NCBI GenBank assembly: GCA_028823415.1
Contig: JAPKBL010000004.1
Location: forward strand, 19,600 to 83,599
Direction: 5' to 3'
Source of the DNA: Mariniblastus sp.
GTDB lineage: Bacteria; Planctomycetota; Planctomycetia; Pirellulales; Pirellulaceae
Length of the DNA stretch: 64,000 nt
Below are positions 26,637 to 35,403 of the stretch, one piece after another. The notes below the pieces were generated by a model that did no database searches, had not been told where the DNA came from, and saw only the letters and a program-made list of their open reading frames with translations. Position numbers and translations under genes: made by a program. The stretch's first letter is position 1. Each line of letters starts with the position of its first letter.

Positions 26637-29600
26637 TCATTTATTTTTATCAGTTTTTTCGGCTTCGATTTTATGTTTGTGCGCTTGATGCTCGGGCCAA
26701 GAGAGTTTACCGTCACCGTTGGTATCGGCATTCGGGAAACGTTCAAAAAATTTATTTTTCCAGTACTCGCCGTCTCGCTCTGCGGCCGGAATTTCCGCTG
26801 GCTTGGGGCTGTTGGATTTTGTGGGTGAGGTATCGCTCGACTCGGAGGATACGGGGTTTGGCTTGTTTTCACTGGATACTGGCAGCGGTTTGGCAATGAG
26901 TTGAGCCAAGATTTTCAGCCGATTCGTATTATCGCCAGTTCGGGCCTGGTACATATGCTCGGTTGCATTGGCAACGGAGTGAACGAATTCCGGGTAAGCA
27001 CGTCCGGTCACATCGATAAACCCGCACTGGTGGTTCTCGCGGTCTTTTCTTCCGGCAGCGGATTGGTCGATCCACTGAAACCAATGAATACCGATAAATC
27101 GGGGATCCGCAAGTGCCGTCGACAGGTAGTTACTGAATGCTAATCCTCGTTGCCGCTGGTTCCAAGCCGAGGTAAGGCCGGGACTGGGAACGCCTCGATC
27201 TACCGCACCGATATGGAACTCTCCGGCGAGGATGGGCATGTCTACATTGCCGGGAATCTGCCAGGCGCGCACGGTAGAATCGTAGACGTTGACGGAAAAC
27301 ACATCGGCCTGGCCAGCAGCGGCCTGGCCGAGGACATTGGGACCCCGATGGCAGCGGCAGCCCAAAAACAATTTGTTCGGTAAAATTTCGTTAATTACTT
27401 TTTTGGATTTGGCAAAAAAGGCGGTAGCAAAATCGAGATAATAAGGTTCGATATCGCTTCTAGCACCTGCAGGAATCTTGCTTGGATCCGCATGCAGGAC
27501 TGTTTCCCAATGAGCATGATTTGTTTCCCAAGCCTGATTGAGTTGATCAAGGGAAGTATATTTTTCCTTCAGCTGTTTGAGCACCCATTGTTTGGTTGAT
27601 TCGTCATCGGACATTTCAAAAATAGCGGGAGTCAGCCGATCGGGCCATTCAAATTCATTTCCCAGAAACAACCCCAGACAGTAAGGATCGTCTTTTGCCC
27701 ACGTATATTTCTGAAGACATTTCCGCAAGTCGGATTCATAATCATCGCGAAACGGCGAAGGAAGTTTTTCCCTCGTTTGCCACCAGATCGAGGCAATCAG
27801 CGTGTAGGCAGTTTTGGAGTCTTGTTGTAACGGTTGGCTACCCCAAGAGCCGAGTGTGTTGACCCCCCAAGTCCGCATTCGGTCGTGGATTCCATCGCGA
27901 CTGATTTTTTTCCAATTGGGGCCCAAGGCGCGCGCGTAATTCATGGCGGGAAAGTTCACGAATTCCCGACCTTGATTCTTTTGAAGACCGGTCCACCGAA
28001 GGTTGTGGTTTTCATCGGGCAGCCATGCGAAAAAACCAGCGTCGCGTCGTTTTTCAGTGGCCAGTGTGGCCGATTCATTTCCCGCAAGGCAGGCTCCAAC
28101 GGAAAAGAAAAGATAACCTTCGGGGTCGATCAACCACCATCGGCCATCCACTTTTTCAGTTCGAAAATGGCCAGTTGAATTCCGCTTCGGCCCCTCTTTC
28201 CAGCCCCCAAAGCGGCTCCAATTTTTTGAACTCGCAGTTTGCTTCGCGGATTCCAATTCTTCAATAAGCGATGCGGTGAGATCTTCGGTCTGTTTAATTT
28301 TACCCGGCCAATCGAGCGAATTGACTTGTCCCAGTTCGTCTAAATAAGGCATCGCGTGGAGGGCTAGATCGCGTTCTTCCGTGGCCTCCCAGCAAACTAC
28401 AGGATCACTGACGCGAAGATTTATTTTGCCGGTCGATGATTGAATTTCCAGTTTTAAAGTTCGCACATCGGCAGGATAAAATCGTCGCCAATGCATTCTG
28501 TGACCGTTGGGCTTGGACAGTTGGTCGCGAAAAATGGCCGGCCCTTGATAGGTGGATTCTTCTTGTGGAAATGCAAATCCCAGCATCGCAGTTTCCCCCG
28601 AGGGAGCGACTCCGAATCCGACACAATGCCGAGACCAGCCCGTCACGTTACTGTTGTTCAGCTTGCCATCAACGATCGTTACTCCCGATTCTTGATTAAT
28701 GAGCGAGACACCGACTAGACGGTAATTCGAAACATCCCACCTTTCTCCCTCGGCAGGAACGAATTCAATGGATAGCGGGGAGTTGCCTTGGATAATCCAT
28801 TGATCTCCATCCCGCCTGACTGTCCCCGCAGAGTGGGAGCTGACTTTTGATTTCAAGGACTGTTTCGGTTGAAATAATTCAGAGGTGTGAATCTGATTGG
28901 CATTGTCTGGTTTTTGTAGAGTCTTTGCCTGGGTGGCCGAGGAAGGCGACTCAAAAACAGAAGCCGACAAAGGCGTTGTGCTGCGTTGGCTTTCCACGAT
29001 CCGTTTTAATTCCGCACGCATTTGAAGGACTCTGGTCTGTTGTGTTTCGTCCATCAACAGATCGTTCGTTTCTTTCAAATCAGAGGCTAGATTAAATAAA
29101 TGAAGAGGCTTCTGCTCGCGCGATGTGATTAGTTTCCAGTCGCCCATCCGCACCATTTTCGCGAGTTGCTGCCCATAGCGAGGTTCGGCGTTGGCTTGGA
29201 CGAATAGTGTTTTTCGAATCGAACCGGGTTGGTCGCCGCTTAGTACCGAGAGAAAAGACTCGCTATCGAGCCCTTGGTCGGGTGCGACTGCTTGCCCTGT
29301 CAAGTCGGCAAATGTCGCATAAATGTCCTGGAGTCCGACCAAGGCATCGGAACGACTTCCGGGCGCGATGACTGATCCGACTGGTGTGCCGTCGCCCCAT
29401 CTAACGATCATGGGAATACGATGGCCTCCCTCCCAGATCGAGGCTTTGCTGCCGCGAAGTCCGCCGCATGAATCGTGCCCCAGTTTTTTAGCTTCCGGCT
29501 TGCCTCTTGAAAGCCCACCATTGTCACTGGCAAAAAGAATCAGTGTGTTGTCTAGTTCGCCGTGTTGACGAAGTCGATCTATCATTTTCCCGAGCGTCAC

Positions 29601-30512
29601 GTCTGCTTCGAATAACATGTCGAGGTGAAAATCTCCAAAGGCGCCTTTGATTTTTACTCCGTCAAGTTCCACCGGAGGCGTGTGCGGTTTATGGCAGGAC
29701 TCGGTGCAATAGTGCATGAAGAACGGCTTTCGACGACCAGTTGCCTGGTTATCGGAAACGTGTTGATCAATGAACTGAAGTGCTTTATCCGTCAGGATTG
29801 GCCCTATTTGAGAGGTATCCCAATCGGGAGATCCAAACCCGGTTTTCAAGATTACCGAGTTGCCATGGATTCCTTTTTCCCAGATTTTCAACTCTTCGGG
29901 ATTCCCGGCAAGGAGGCCATTTTCAAATGCCAGATAAGGTGGCCCTTGAATTCCCTGTGGTAATTCGTAGGCATAATCAAACCCAAAACTGAATGGGCTG
30001 TTCTCAATAGGTCGAGAAAAATCAATATCCCGAAAATCGTATTTCCACGAGATTGGCTCGCCGGTGCTCTTACTAAACACCTGCCCTCCGAGATGCACCT
30101 TTCCTAAAAACGCGGTGTGGTAACCCGCGTTTTTCATCAAGTCACCGATGGTTTGCTGTCCGTCGAGAACCTGGGAAGGCTGATGAAAGATCCAGGTGCC
30201 GTTTTCTAGCCGGCCGCGATAGGGATAGTTTCCTGTTAGGACGCTGTATCTTGTCGGCGCACAAACCGACGATGGAGAGTGGGCGTCGGTAAAAAGCATG
30301 CCTTCGGTTGCTAGTCTTTCCAGATTGGGAAGCGCGACTTTGCTGTCTGCGTTGTAGGACCGGCAATCGCCATACCCCATGTCGTCCATCAGAAATAAAA
30401 TGACGTTAGGCGGTTCGTTGGCCGCTACGGTTGGTGCGCTAAATCCGCCGCACACAACAACGACCGTCACACAAATGGATGTGATAGAGAAATTGATATT
30501 CAAAGGGATCAT
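26637..30512 (-). CDS. Bifunctional sulfatase + GH50/agarase-like glycoside hydrolase with C-terminal EF-hand tail
   Basis: A single uninterrupted 1291-residue frame. After a signal sequence, residues 33-510 are a Cys-type sulfatase. Its features are NVILFLMDDMGYGDC, CAPTRYSVLTGN with Cys84 for formylglycine, LGKVHLGG, FASDNGG and GDWKLIT. A linker and a beta-rich CBM-like segment (about 560-710) lead into a TIM-barrel glycosidase at about 780-1190. The barrel contains DGRWWLIDPEGYLFFSVG, GVNTLGSWG, LGLFLGNEFEW (Glu953, candidate acid/base), ADVFSVNVYD and PILAGEFHIG (Glu1098, candidate nucleophile). This is the layout of GH50-type beta-agarases and relatives. The last about 45 residues carry YWKNKFFERFPNADTNGDGK with LSWPE, an EF-hand loop. 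Desulfation and chain cutting on one exported polypeptide would suit sulfated galactans; the substrate is inference. Confidence 0.85.
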   Translation of the reverse strand: MIPLNINFSITSICVTVVVVCGGFSAPTVAANEPPNVILFLMDDMGYGDCRSYNADSKVALPNLERLATEGMLFTDAHSPSSVCAPTRYSVLTGNYPYRGRLENGTWIFHQPSQVLDGQQTIGDLMKNAGYHTAFLGKVHLGGQVFSKSTGEPISWKYDFRDIDFSRPIENSPFSFGFDYAYELPQGIQGPPYLAFENGLLAGNPEELKIWEKGIHGNSVILKTGFGSPDWDTSQIGPILTDKALQFIDQHVSDNQATGRRKPFFMHYCTESCHKPHTPPVELDGVKIKGAFGDFHLDMLFEADVTLGKMIDRLRQHGELDNTLILFASDNGGLSRGKPEAKKLGHDSCGGLRGSKASIWEGGHRIPMIVRWGDGTPVGSVIAPGSRSDALVGLQDIYATFADLTGQAVAPDQGLDSESFLSVLSGDQPGSIRKTLFVQANAEPRYGQQLAKMVRMGDWKLITSREQKPLHLFNLASDLKETNDLLMDETQQTRVLQMRAELKRIVESQRSTTPLSASVFESPSSATQAKTLQKPDNANQIHTSELFQPKQSLKSKVSSHSAGTVRRDGDQWIIQGNSPLSIEFVPAEGERWDVSNYRLVGVSLINQESGVTIVDGKLNNSNVTGWSRHCVGFGVAPSGETAMLGFAFPQEESTYQGPAIFRDQLSKPNGHRMHWRRFYPADVRTLKLEIQSSTGKINLRVSDPVVCWEATEERDLALHAMPYLDELGQVNSLDWPGKIKQTEDLTASLIEELESAKQTASSKNWSRFGGWKEGPKRNSTGHFRTEKVDGRWWLIDPEGYLFFSVGACLAGNESATLATEKRRDAGFFAWLPDENHNLRWTGLQKNQGREFVNFPAMNYARALGPNWKKISRDGIHDRMRTWGVNTLGSWGSQPLQQDSKTAYTLIASIWWQTREKLPSPFRDDYESDLRKCLQKYTWAKDDPYCLGLFLGNEFEWPDRLTPAIFEMSDDESTKQWVLKQLKEKYTSLDQLNQAWETNHAHWETVLHADPSKIPAGARSDIEPYYLDFATAFFAKSKKVINEILPNKLFLGCRCHRGPNVLGQAAAGQADVFSVNVYDSTVRAWQIPGNVDMPILAGEFHIGAVDRGVPSPGLTSAWNQRQRGLAFSNYLSTALADPRFIGIHWFQWIDQSAAGRKDRENHQCGFIDVTGRAYPEFVHSVANATEHMYQARTGDNTNRLKILAQLIAKPLPVSSENKPNPVSSESSDTSPTKSNSPKPAEIPAAERDGEYWKNKFFERFPNADTNGDGKLSWPEHQAHKHKIEAEKTDKNK

Positions 30513-30627
30513 AAGTTCAGATCATTCAGAAGTTTGAGTTGTTTTTTTTCGAAGCTGGGCATGCAATTGTATTAGAAATCGGGATGCGGAAGTGCGGGCC
30601 TTTCGATGCTGGTGAACGTAGCAATTA

Positions 30628-32634
30628 CTAATCGCTCTTTTTTTTGTCCAGCTCGGCTTTGAATTTTTTATACTCGGACCAGCTCAAATCTCCATCCTGA
30701 TTGGTGTCTGCCACGGGGTGTAGTTTGAAGAAATGATCTTTCCATTGCAGGTCCGACATTGGTTTTTCTGGCTGCGAAGAATCTGATTTGTTCTCCGCTG
30801 ATTTCGATTTTGGGTCGCCCGCGTCAGGGTTAGAATCAGCTTTTGGAATATGAGCGTTGCGTTCAGGCCAAGACAAGACTCCGTCTCCATTGGTGTCAGC
30901 GTCCGGGTGCTTTTTGAAATATTCATTTTTCCAATATTCGCCAGTTTTTTTGTCAGTTGCCGATTTTCCTCTGACGGGAGGTTTTGGTTGGACGGGTTTT
31001 TTCGGTTTAAAAACTGGCTGATTAGGAATCGAATCTTCTTCATTGGGAATCCGTTTTATCAGTTGACTGCGAAGTGCAGCGAGCGGAGAGGCGTGACTTG
31101 AGTCGGTTGCTAGATTGTTCCACTCATGTGGATCTGACTTGGTTTGATAAAGCTCTTCTTTGCCATTTTCATAGCGAATGTATCGATAGTTGTCCGACCG
31201 TAGAGAGTAGTTTTCTTTGGCAGGGTTGTACTTGGTTCGCCATTTATAAAGTGCAGTAAGCGCCGATTCAGGCCCGCCCCAAGCCTTGGTTTGAGCGTCT
31301 TCTAAAAATGGTTTCAGACTGAATCCATCGAGTGGCCGGCCTTTATTATTCTTCATCGTTTCACCGGTTAAGCCACACAATTCAACCAACGTCGGATAGA
31401 TATCAATGAGTGAAACCGGATGATCAGAAACACTCCCCGGTTGGGAAATTCCAGGTGCTCGAATGACAAGCGGAATACGCGTGCTTTCCTGCCACAGTGA
31501 GTTCTTGTAAAGATAGTCTTTCTCACCCATGCCCCACCCGTGATCACTCGTCACGATGACGATCGTGTTATCGGCGAGTGAAGTTTGTTCGACGACATCC
31601 ATAATATTGCCAATCAATTCGTCTACCGAAGCAACACTGGCGAGATAGGCTTGAATGAATCGCTGGAGTGCTTCTTCGCGAGTCTCATAGGACGCGACGA
31701 GTTCCTGATACAGCCGACTTCCCATGTCCATGGTTCGTTGTGAATTTGGTTCTTGCGTAGCTACGTTCCCACGAATCGAAAGAGCGAATGTATCCTCGAT
31801 GTCCCCTTTTTTAATTTCTGGCAGCTCAATGGAATCGAGCGGGAATCGGTCGAAGAAACGCTTGGGAACGACTAGCGGGGTATGAGGGCGAATGAATCCG
31901 ACGCCCATGAAGAAAGGTTGATCCCCCGGTTTCTCGACGAATTCTTTCAGTCGATCCACCGCCCATTGAGAATTGAGTTCGTCGGCAGTTTGGTCACGAG
32001 TTTCTTGAGTAGTGATGTTAAGCGTTCGTGTTTTTCCCCAGCCGCCGGTGAGCCATGAAAATGGAACTCCGTCTTGGTTGGTGCGTCCGGAAATGTCGAC
32101 CAAAGGACCGAACGAACCGTCGACGGCGCCGATCTCGCGATAGGGTGCCGGGACATCGGGATGGGCCACGCGATCACTGCCGGTGAGCGCGAAAGGGCCA
32201 TAGTCGGCGGGGTTGCCGTATTGATTCCATTCCTTGGGAACCAGATGGTGCATTAACTTTCCCGTCCCGAGGGTGAGGTAGCCATTGGCCCGAAAGTGGT
32301 CCATGATTGTTCGAGAATTCTTCAGAACTTCGTACTCACTCCATTTTGTAAATCCGAAGCAACTGGAATGATGTGGATAAATTCCGGTAAATAGACTTGC
32401 CCGGGAAGGTCCGCAAATTGGAATGTTGCAGTGAGCCTGAGTGAAGGTGACGCCGGTTTTACTCAAGCGAGCGATATTGGGAGTTTGAGTTTGGGGGTGT
32501 CCACCAAAGCCTTCAACATAGTCATTGAGGTCATCGCAGATGATCAAAATCACATTGGGTTGTTGAACAGCCAAGACATCGTTCAGTGGGTGACAAATAA
32601 AGACCAAGCAGAGAATAAGTAGTTTAGATTTCAT
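30628..32634 (-). CDS. Exported iduronate-2-sulfatase-like sulfatase with two C-terminal EF-hand modules
   Basis: The ATG at 32634 (MKSKLLILCLVFICHPLNDVLA, signal peptide) is preferred to the track start at 32712. The catalytic domain has NVILIICDDLNDYVEGFGGHP, typical of iduronate-2-sulfatase-like S1 enzymes. IPICGPSRASLFTG (Cys74 to formylglycine), GTGKLMHH, HTPLVVPKRFFDRFP, VTSDHGWGMGEKDY and the C-terminal SDNYRYIRYENGKEELY follow. Beyond about residue 570 are two copies of an EF-hand unit. The first reads GEYWKNEYFKKHPDADTNGD and continues GVLSWPE; the second reads WKDHFFKLHPVADTNQDGDL and continues SWSEY. They are joined by a Ser/Asp/Lys-rich linker. The same unit ends the neighbouring fusion enzyme. 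It is the first gene of the minus-strand cluster, 115 bp upstream of the fusion. Confidence 0.92.
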   Translation of the reverse strand: MKSKLLILCLVFICHPLNDVLAVQQPNVILIICDDLNDYVEGFGGHPQTQTPNIARLSKTGVTFTQAHCNIPICGPSRASLFTGIYPHHSSCFGFTKWSEYEVLKNSRTIMDHFRANGYLTLGTGKLMHHLVPKEWNQYGNPADYGPFALTGSDRVAHPDVPAPYREIGAVDGSFGPLVDISGRTNQDGVPFSWLTGGWGKTRTLNITTQETRDQTADELNSQWAVDRLKEFVEKPGDQPFFMGVGFIRPHTPLVVPKRFFDRFPLDSIELPEIKKGDIEDTFALSIRGNVATQEPNSQRTMDMGSRLYQELVASYETREEALQRFIQAYLASVASVDELIGNIMDVVEQTSLADNTIVIVTSDHGWGMGEKDYLYKNSLWQESTRIPLVIRAPGISQPGSVSDHPVSLIDIYPTLVELCGLTGETMKNNKGRPLDGFSLKPFLEDAQTKAWGGPESALTALYKWRTKYNPAKENYSLRSDNYRYIRYENGKEELYQTKSDPHEWNNLATDSSHASPLAALRSQLIKRIPNEEDSIPNQPVFKPKKPVQPKPPVRGKSATDKKTGEYWKNEYFKKHPDADTNGDGVLSWPERNAHIPKADSNPDAGDPKSKSAENKSDSSQPEKPMSDLQWKDHFFKLHPVADTNQDGDLSWSEYKKFKAELDKKKSD

Positions 32635-33017
32635 GATGGTTGTAGCTGTAAGTGTGCTCGCGTGGCGAGCCATAACAGGACATTCGAAGTTTAGAGCCAG
32701 AGAGTAATGCAACGAAAGCGTTGTAATTTTTTATTGGATAATTTAGCCAATGGAGTGGAAAGCCAATGAAACAAAGTCTCGCGTCAAAAGGTTATTCCAC
32801 AGGCGGTTCGATTTACGGCTAAAACTAAATTTTACCAAATATTTTCTGGCTTATTCGCATAATTGAATTTTGAATAACAGGCCGCCAGATACCGCCCTTT
32901 CTATTGAACCGGATTTGCCTAATGGAGCCAATTCGTTCGCGGGGTATCGGAAATTAGCCAATAAATTATTGTTTTTGAAAAAATGGTAATATTGAGGTAA
33001 ATCACTGTGAACGTGGA
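32635..33017. other. Divergent intergenic region between sulfatase cluster and sigma/FecR pair
   Basis: A 383-bp AT-rich gap expected to hold promoters for the minus-strand polysaccharide cluster and the plus-strand sigma-factor gene. The frame at 32851-33054 (minus) overlaps the sigma gene start, has no recognisable motif and is not called. I identify no clear repeat, terminator or RNA in it. Confidence 0.35.
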
Positions 33018-33608
33018 ATGACAATACCGAGGGCATCAACATTGGACAAATCAAATTCCCAGGAAGATCGCTATCATCGTTTTGTGGGGTTACTCGCCCG
33101 AAACGATCAGGCGATTCGTCGCTTTATTCGTTCGCTACTGCCATCGAACCAGGGGGTCGATGACGTGGTTCAAGAAACGGCGCTGGAGTGTTGGCGGAAA
33201 TTTTCTGATTTTGAATCAGGCGACTCCAGTCACCCAGATCAAGTTCAAGGAAGCGATGAGTTCATTCGTTGGGCCTGCGTCGTTGCGAGGTTTAAGGTCA
33301 TGAGTTGCCAGCGGGACTGGGCGCGCGACCGATTAGTCTTCAGAGAGCATATTCTTGAGCAGCTGGCTGACGATGCATTCGAGCAAATGGAAAAGCGTGA
33401 TTTGGAACGGATGGCCATTGAGCGGTGCTTGAGTCAGCTCGTTGTGGAATCACAGCGCCTTTTATTGAGTGTGTATCGACCTGGCGATTCCGTGAAGCGG
33501 ATTGCTAAGGAAAATGGTGAAAAATCACGTCGTCTGTACAGCAAAATGAATGGGCTTCGAAAACAATTGCTGGCTTGTGTTGAACGTCGTCTGGCCGAGG
33601 AATCTTAA
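33018..33608 (+). CDS. ECF-type RNA polymerase sigma factor (planctomycete/Rhodopirellula-type)
   Basis: The 196-residue protein has sigma region 2 at about 20-95 (RYHRFVGLLARNDQAIRRFIRSLLPSNQ, DDVVQETALECWRKF). It has region 4 at about 135-190 (RCLSQLVVESQRLLLSVY, KRIAKENGEKSRRLYSKMNGLRKQLL). Region 1 and 3 are missing, as in ECF factors. Spacing in region 2 (DDVVQET followed by ECWRKF) matches the planctomycete ECF groups that are paired with FecR-like membrane proteins. The next gene starts at the base right after its stop codon, so the two are translationally coupled. It probably regulates nearby envelope or polysaccharide genes; the target promoter is unknown. Confidence 0.9.
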   Translation: MTIPRASTLDKSNSQEDRYHRFVGLLARNDQAIRRFIRSLLPSNQGVDDVVQETALECWRKFSDFESGDSSHPDQVQGSDEFIRWACVVARFKVMSCQRDWARDRLVFREHILEQLADDAFEQMEKRDLERMAIERCLSQLVVESQRLLLSVYRPGDSVKRIAKENGEKSRRLYSKMNGLRKQLLACVERRLAEES

Positions 33609-35309
33609 ATGAACGAAGAGATTGAAAAACTAATTTTTCGCGCGATTGACGGAGCGATTTCACAGGATGAATTCAATCGTCTCCAAGATGTGTTAGAAGT
33701 AGACGAGGATGCGAGGGTTTTTTATACCAAAATGCTATCTCTCGACCAGTCGGTGTCAGACATTGCAGAATCAGCCAGAGGCGAGGCCGTCGATCGGCCG
33801 GAAGTCCATTGGAATTCGCTTGCGGGAGTCGATTCGGAGACAGATTCTTCATTGCGAGGGCATTTGCTGACTTACATTTCGATTGCAGCCAGTGCGGTTG
33901 TTTTGACGACCCTTGCGTTTTACTTTACGCGACCCTGGAGTGGGCCAGAGATCGTCCGAGTTCGAGAGGTTGAGGTTGCTCCGTTGAGCTCCGAAAAGAA
34001 CGGAGTCGCTGAAGTTGTCCAGCGAATAGACTGTGTTTTGGAAAACGAAAAATGGAGTACTTCTAGCTCTTCCTTCGAAGCGGGACAGTCTATTGTTTTG
34101 CTTGAGGGAGTTGTTGTTGTTGAGTTCCGGAAAGGTGCCAGGGTCACGTTGGAGGGGCCGGCCAATCTTGAGTTTTTATCGGACAATAGCGGTTTCCTTC
34201 AGTCGGGAAAGTTGACTGCGGTGATTCCAGATTCGGCAATCGGGTTTGAGATATTAACCCCGAGTGGCCGACTGATTGATCATGGAACTGAGTTTGGTGT
34301 GAGCGTTGATCCCAACGGCGATACCGAAACTCATGTTTTCAAGGGAGAGGTCGAATTAATTGCAAACCATGCCAAGACTCAAGAACTAGATCCGAATTCT
34401 GGCAGTCAGCGCGAGTTCGGAAGTCAGCGTTTAACGGATGCGATGGGACTGCGGTTCAAGAGAGAAGGGAATGTTGCGGCGGAGGTAATTGAGGCCAACC
34501 CAAGCCAGTTCATCCGGACTTCGATTGTTGATCGCCAGCGCGTCAAAAATCGAACCGAGATCACGGAATTGGTTGATGAAGAGCATTTGATGATGTGGTT
34601 TGAAGCGGGACAGGGAGTCCAGAGAGATTCCAAGGGCCGGGTGATTTCATGGGAAAATCTAGCTCAAAGCCAAGCTGATCGTGCAAATCAAGAACTAGAA
34701 TCATCGGCTTGGCAAGTCAATGCAGACCGTCGTCCCGGGTGGTCCGAGAGTGGTCTTGGAGGTTTTCCCGCCGTTCGATTCGGTGGCTTCGAGAGCAAGG
34801 AATTCTTAGCAACAACCCCACTGCGATTGAAAGCCGATGCGACGGCATTGGTGGTTTGTCAATTTGATCCGCTTGAAGAAATTGGCTACGGCCATCTTTT
34901 GGTTTTAGGGGGGCAAACGAAATTTGTGTTAGAGCGTCGTGAAAAAAGCGAGGCGGGGAGTTATACCTGGTCCTGGCAGAACAAAAACGTGCCGCCGTTT
35001 CGGATGGAGGCGCTGAAAAATGTAAAGCCGACAACCTCCCATGAGCCCCAGATTTGTGCGGTGCGTTATAGTGTCGAGCAAGATATTTTCGAGCTATCTG
35101 TCAACGGTGAAGCCGTGGCCGAAGGAGATCCAATCGGCAGTTTAGCGGTAAACTCATCTCAAGTGATCGGGTGTGGGCATCATCGGAATCGGTTCTTTTT
35201 TAAAGGACAAATTGCCGAAATCGTGATATACGATCGAGCATTGAATCAAGAAAAGTTTAATCAGGTTACTGAATCTCTAATGCAAAAATATAGGATTCAA
35301 GCTCGATAA
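33609..35309 (+). CDS. FecR-domain membrane protein with C-terminal LamG-like domain (putative anti-sigma/surface sensor)
   Basis: The ATG abuts the sigma-factor stop. The N-terminal 70 residues are acidic and helical (EKLIFRAIDGAISQDEFNRL), a zinc-free anti-sigma-like segment facing the cytoplasm. One membrane helix follows at about 80-100 (LLTYISIAASAVVLTTLAFYF). Outside it comes a FecR domain (FRKGARVTLEGPANLEF, SGKLTAVIPDSAIGFEILTP, GTEFGVSVDPNGDTETHVFKG). The C-terminus is a LamG/concanavalin-like module (AVRFGGFESKEFLATTPLRL, AEIVIYDRALNQEKFNQV). The layout suggests a protein that holds the sigma factor and senses a carbohydrate or surface ligand through the lectin-like domain; this is inference from FecR systems. 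Length 566 aa. Confidence 0.88.
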   Translation: MNEEIEKLIFRAIDGAISQDEFNRLQDVLEVDEDARVFYTKMLSLDQSVSDIAESARGEAVDRPEVHWNSLAGVDSETDSSLRGHLLTYISIAASAVVLTTLAFYFTRPWSGPEIVRVREVEVAPLSSEKNGVAEVVQRIDCVLENEKWSTSSSSFEAGQSIVLLEGVVVVEFRKGARVTLEGPANLEFLSDNSGFLQSGKLTAVIPDSAIGFEILTPSGRLIDHGTEFGVSVDPNGDTETHVFKGEVELIANHAKTQELDPNSGSQREFGSQRLTDAMGLRFKREGNVAAEVIEANPSQFIRTSIVDRQRVKNRTEITELVDEEHLMMWFEAGQGVQRDSKGRVISWENLAQSQADRANQELESSAWQVNADRRPGWSESGLGGFPAVRFGGFESKEFLATTPLRLKADATALVVCQFDPLEEIGYGHLLVLGGQTKFVLERREKSEAGSYTWSWQNKNVPPFRMEALKNVKPTTSHEPQICAVRYSVEQDIFELSVNGEAVAEGDPIGSLAVNSSQVIGCGHHRNRFFFKGQIAEIVIYDRALNQEKFNQVTESLMQKYRIQAR

Positions 35310-35403
35310 ACTCTGGCCCTGCCAATAGACAGTGGCGTTGTGCGACGATTGCTGTGTATGATTGACATCTAATTCGCCGTTCTATTTCCAAGGATAACTT
35401 GCT

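Noticed and set aside
32851-33054. Minus-strand ORF overlapping the ECF sigma start
   Set aside because: Overlaps a well-supported gene antisense and has no motif.
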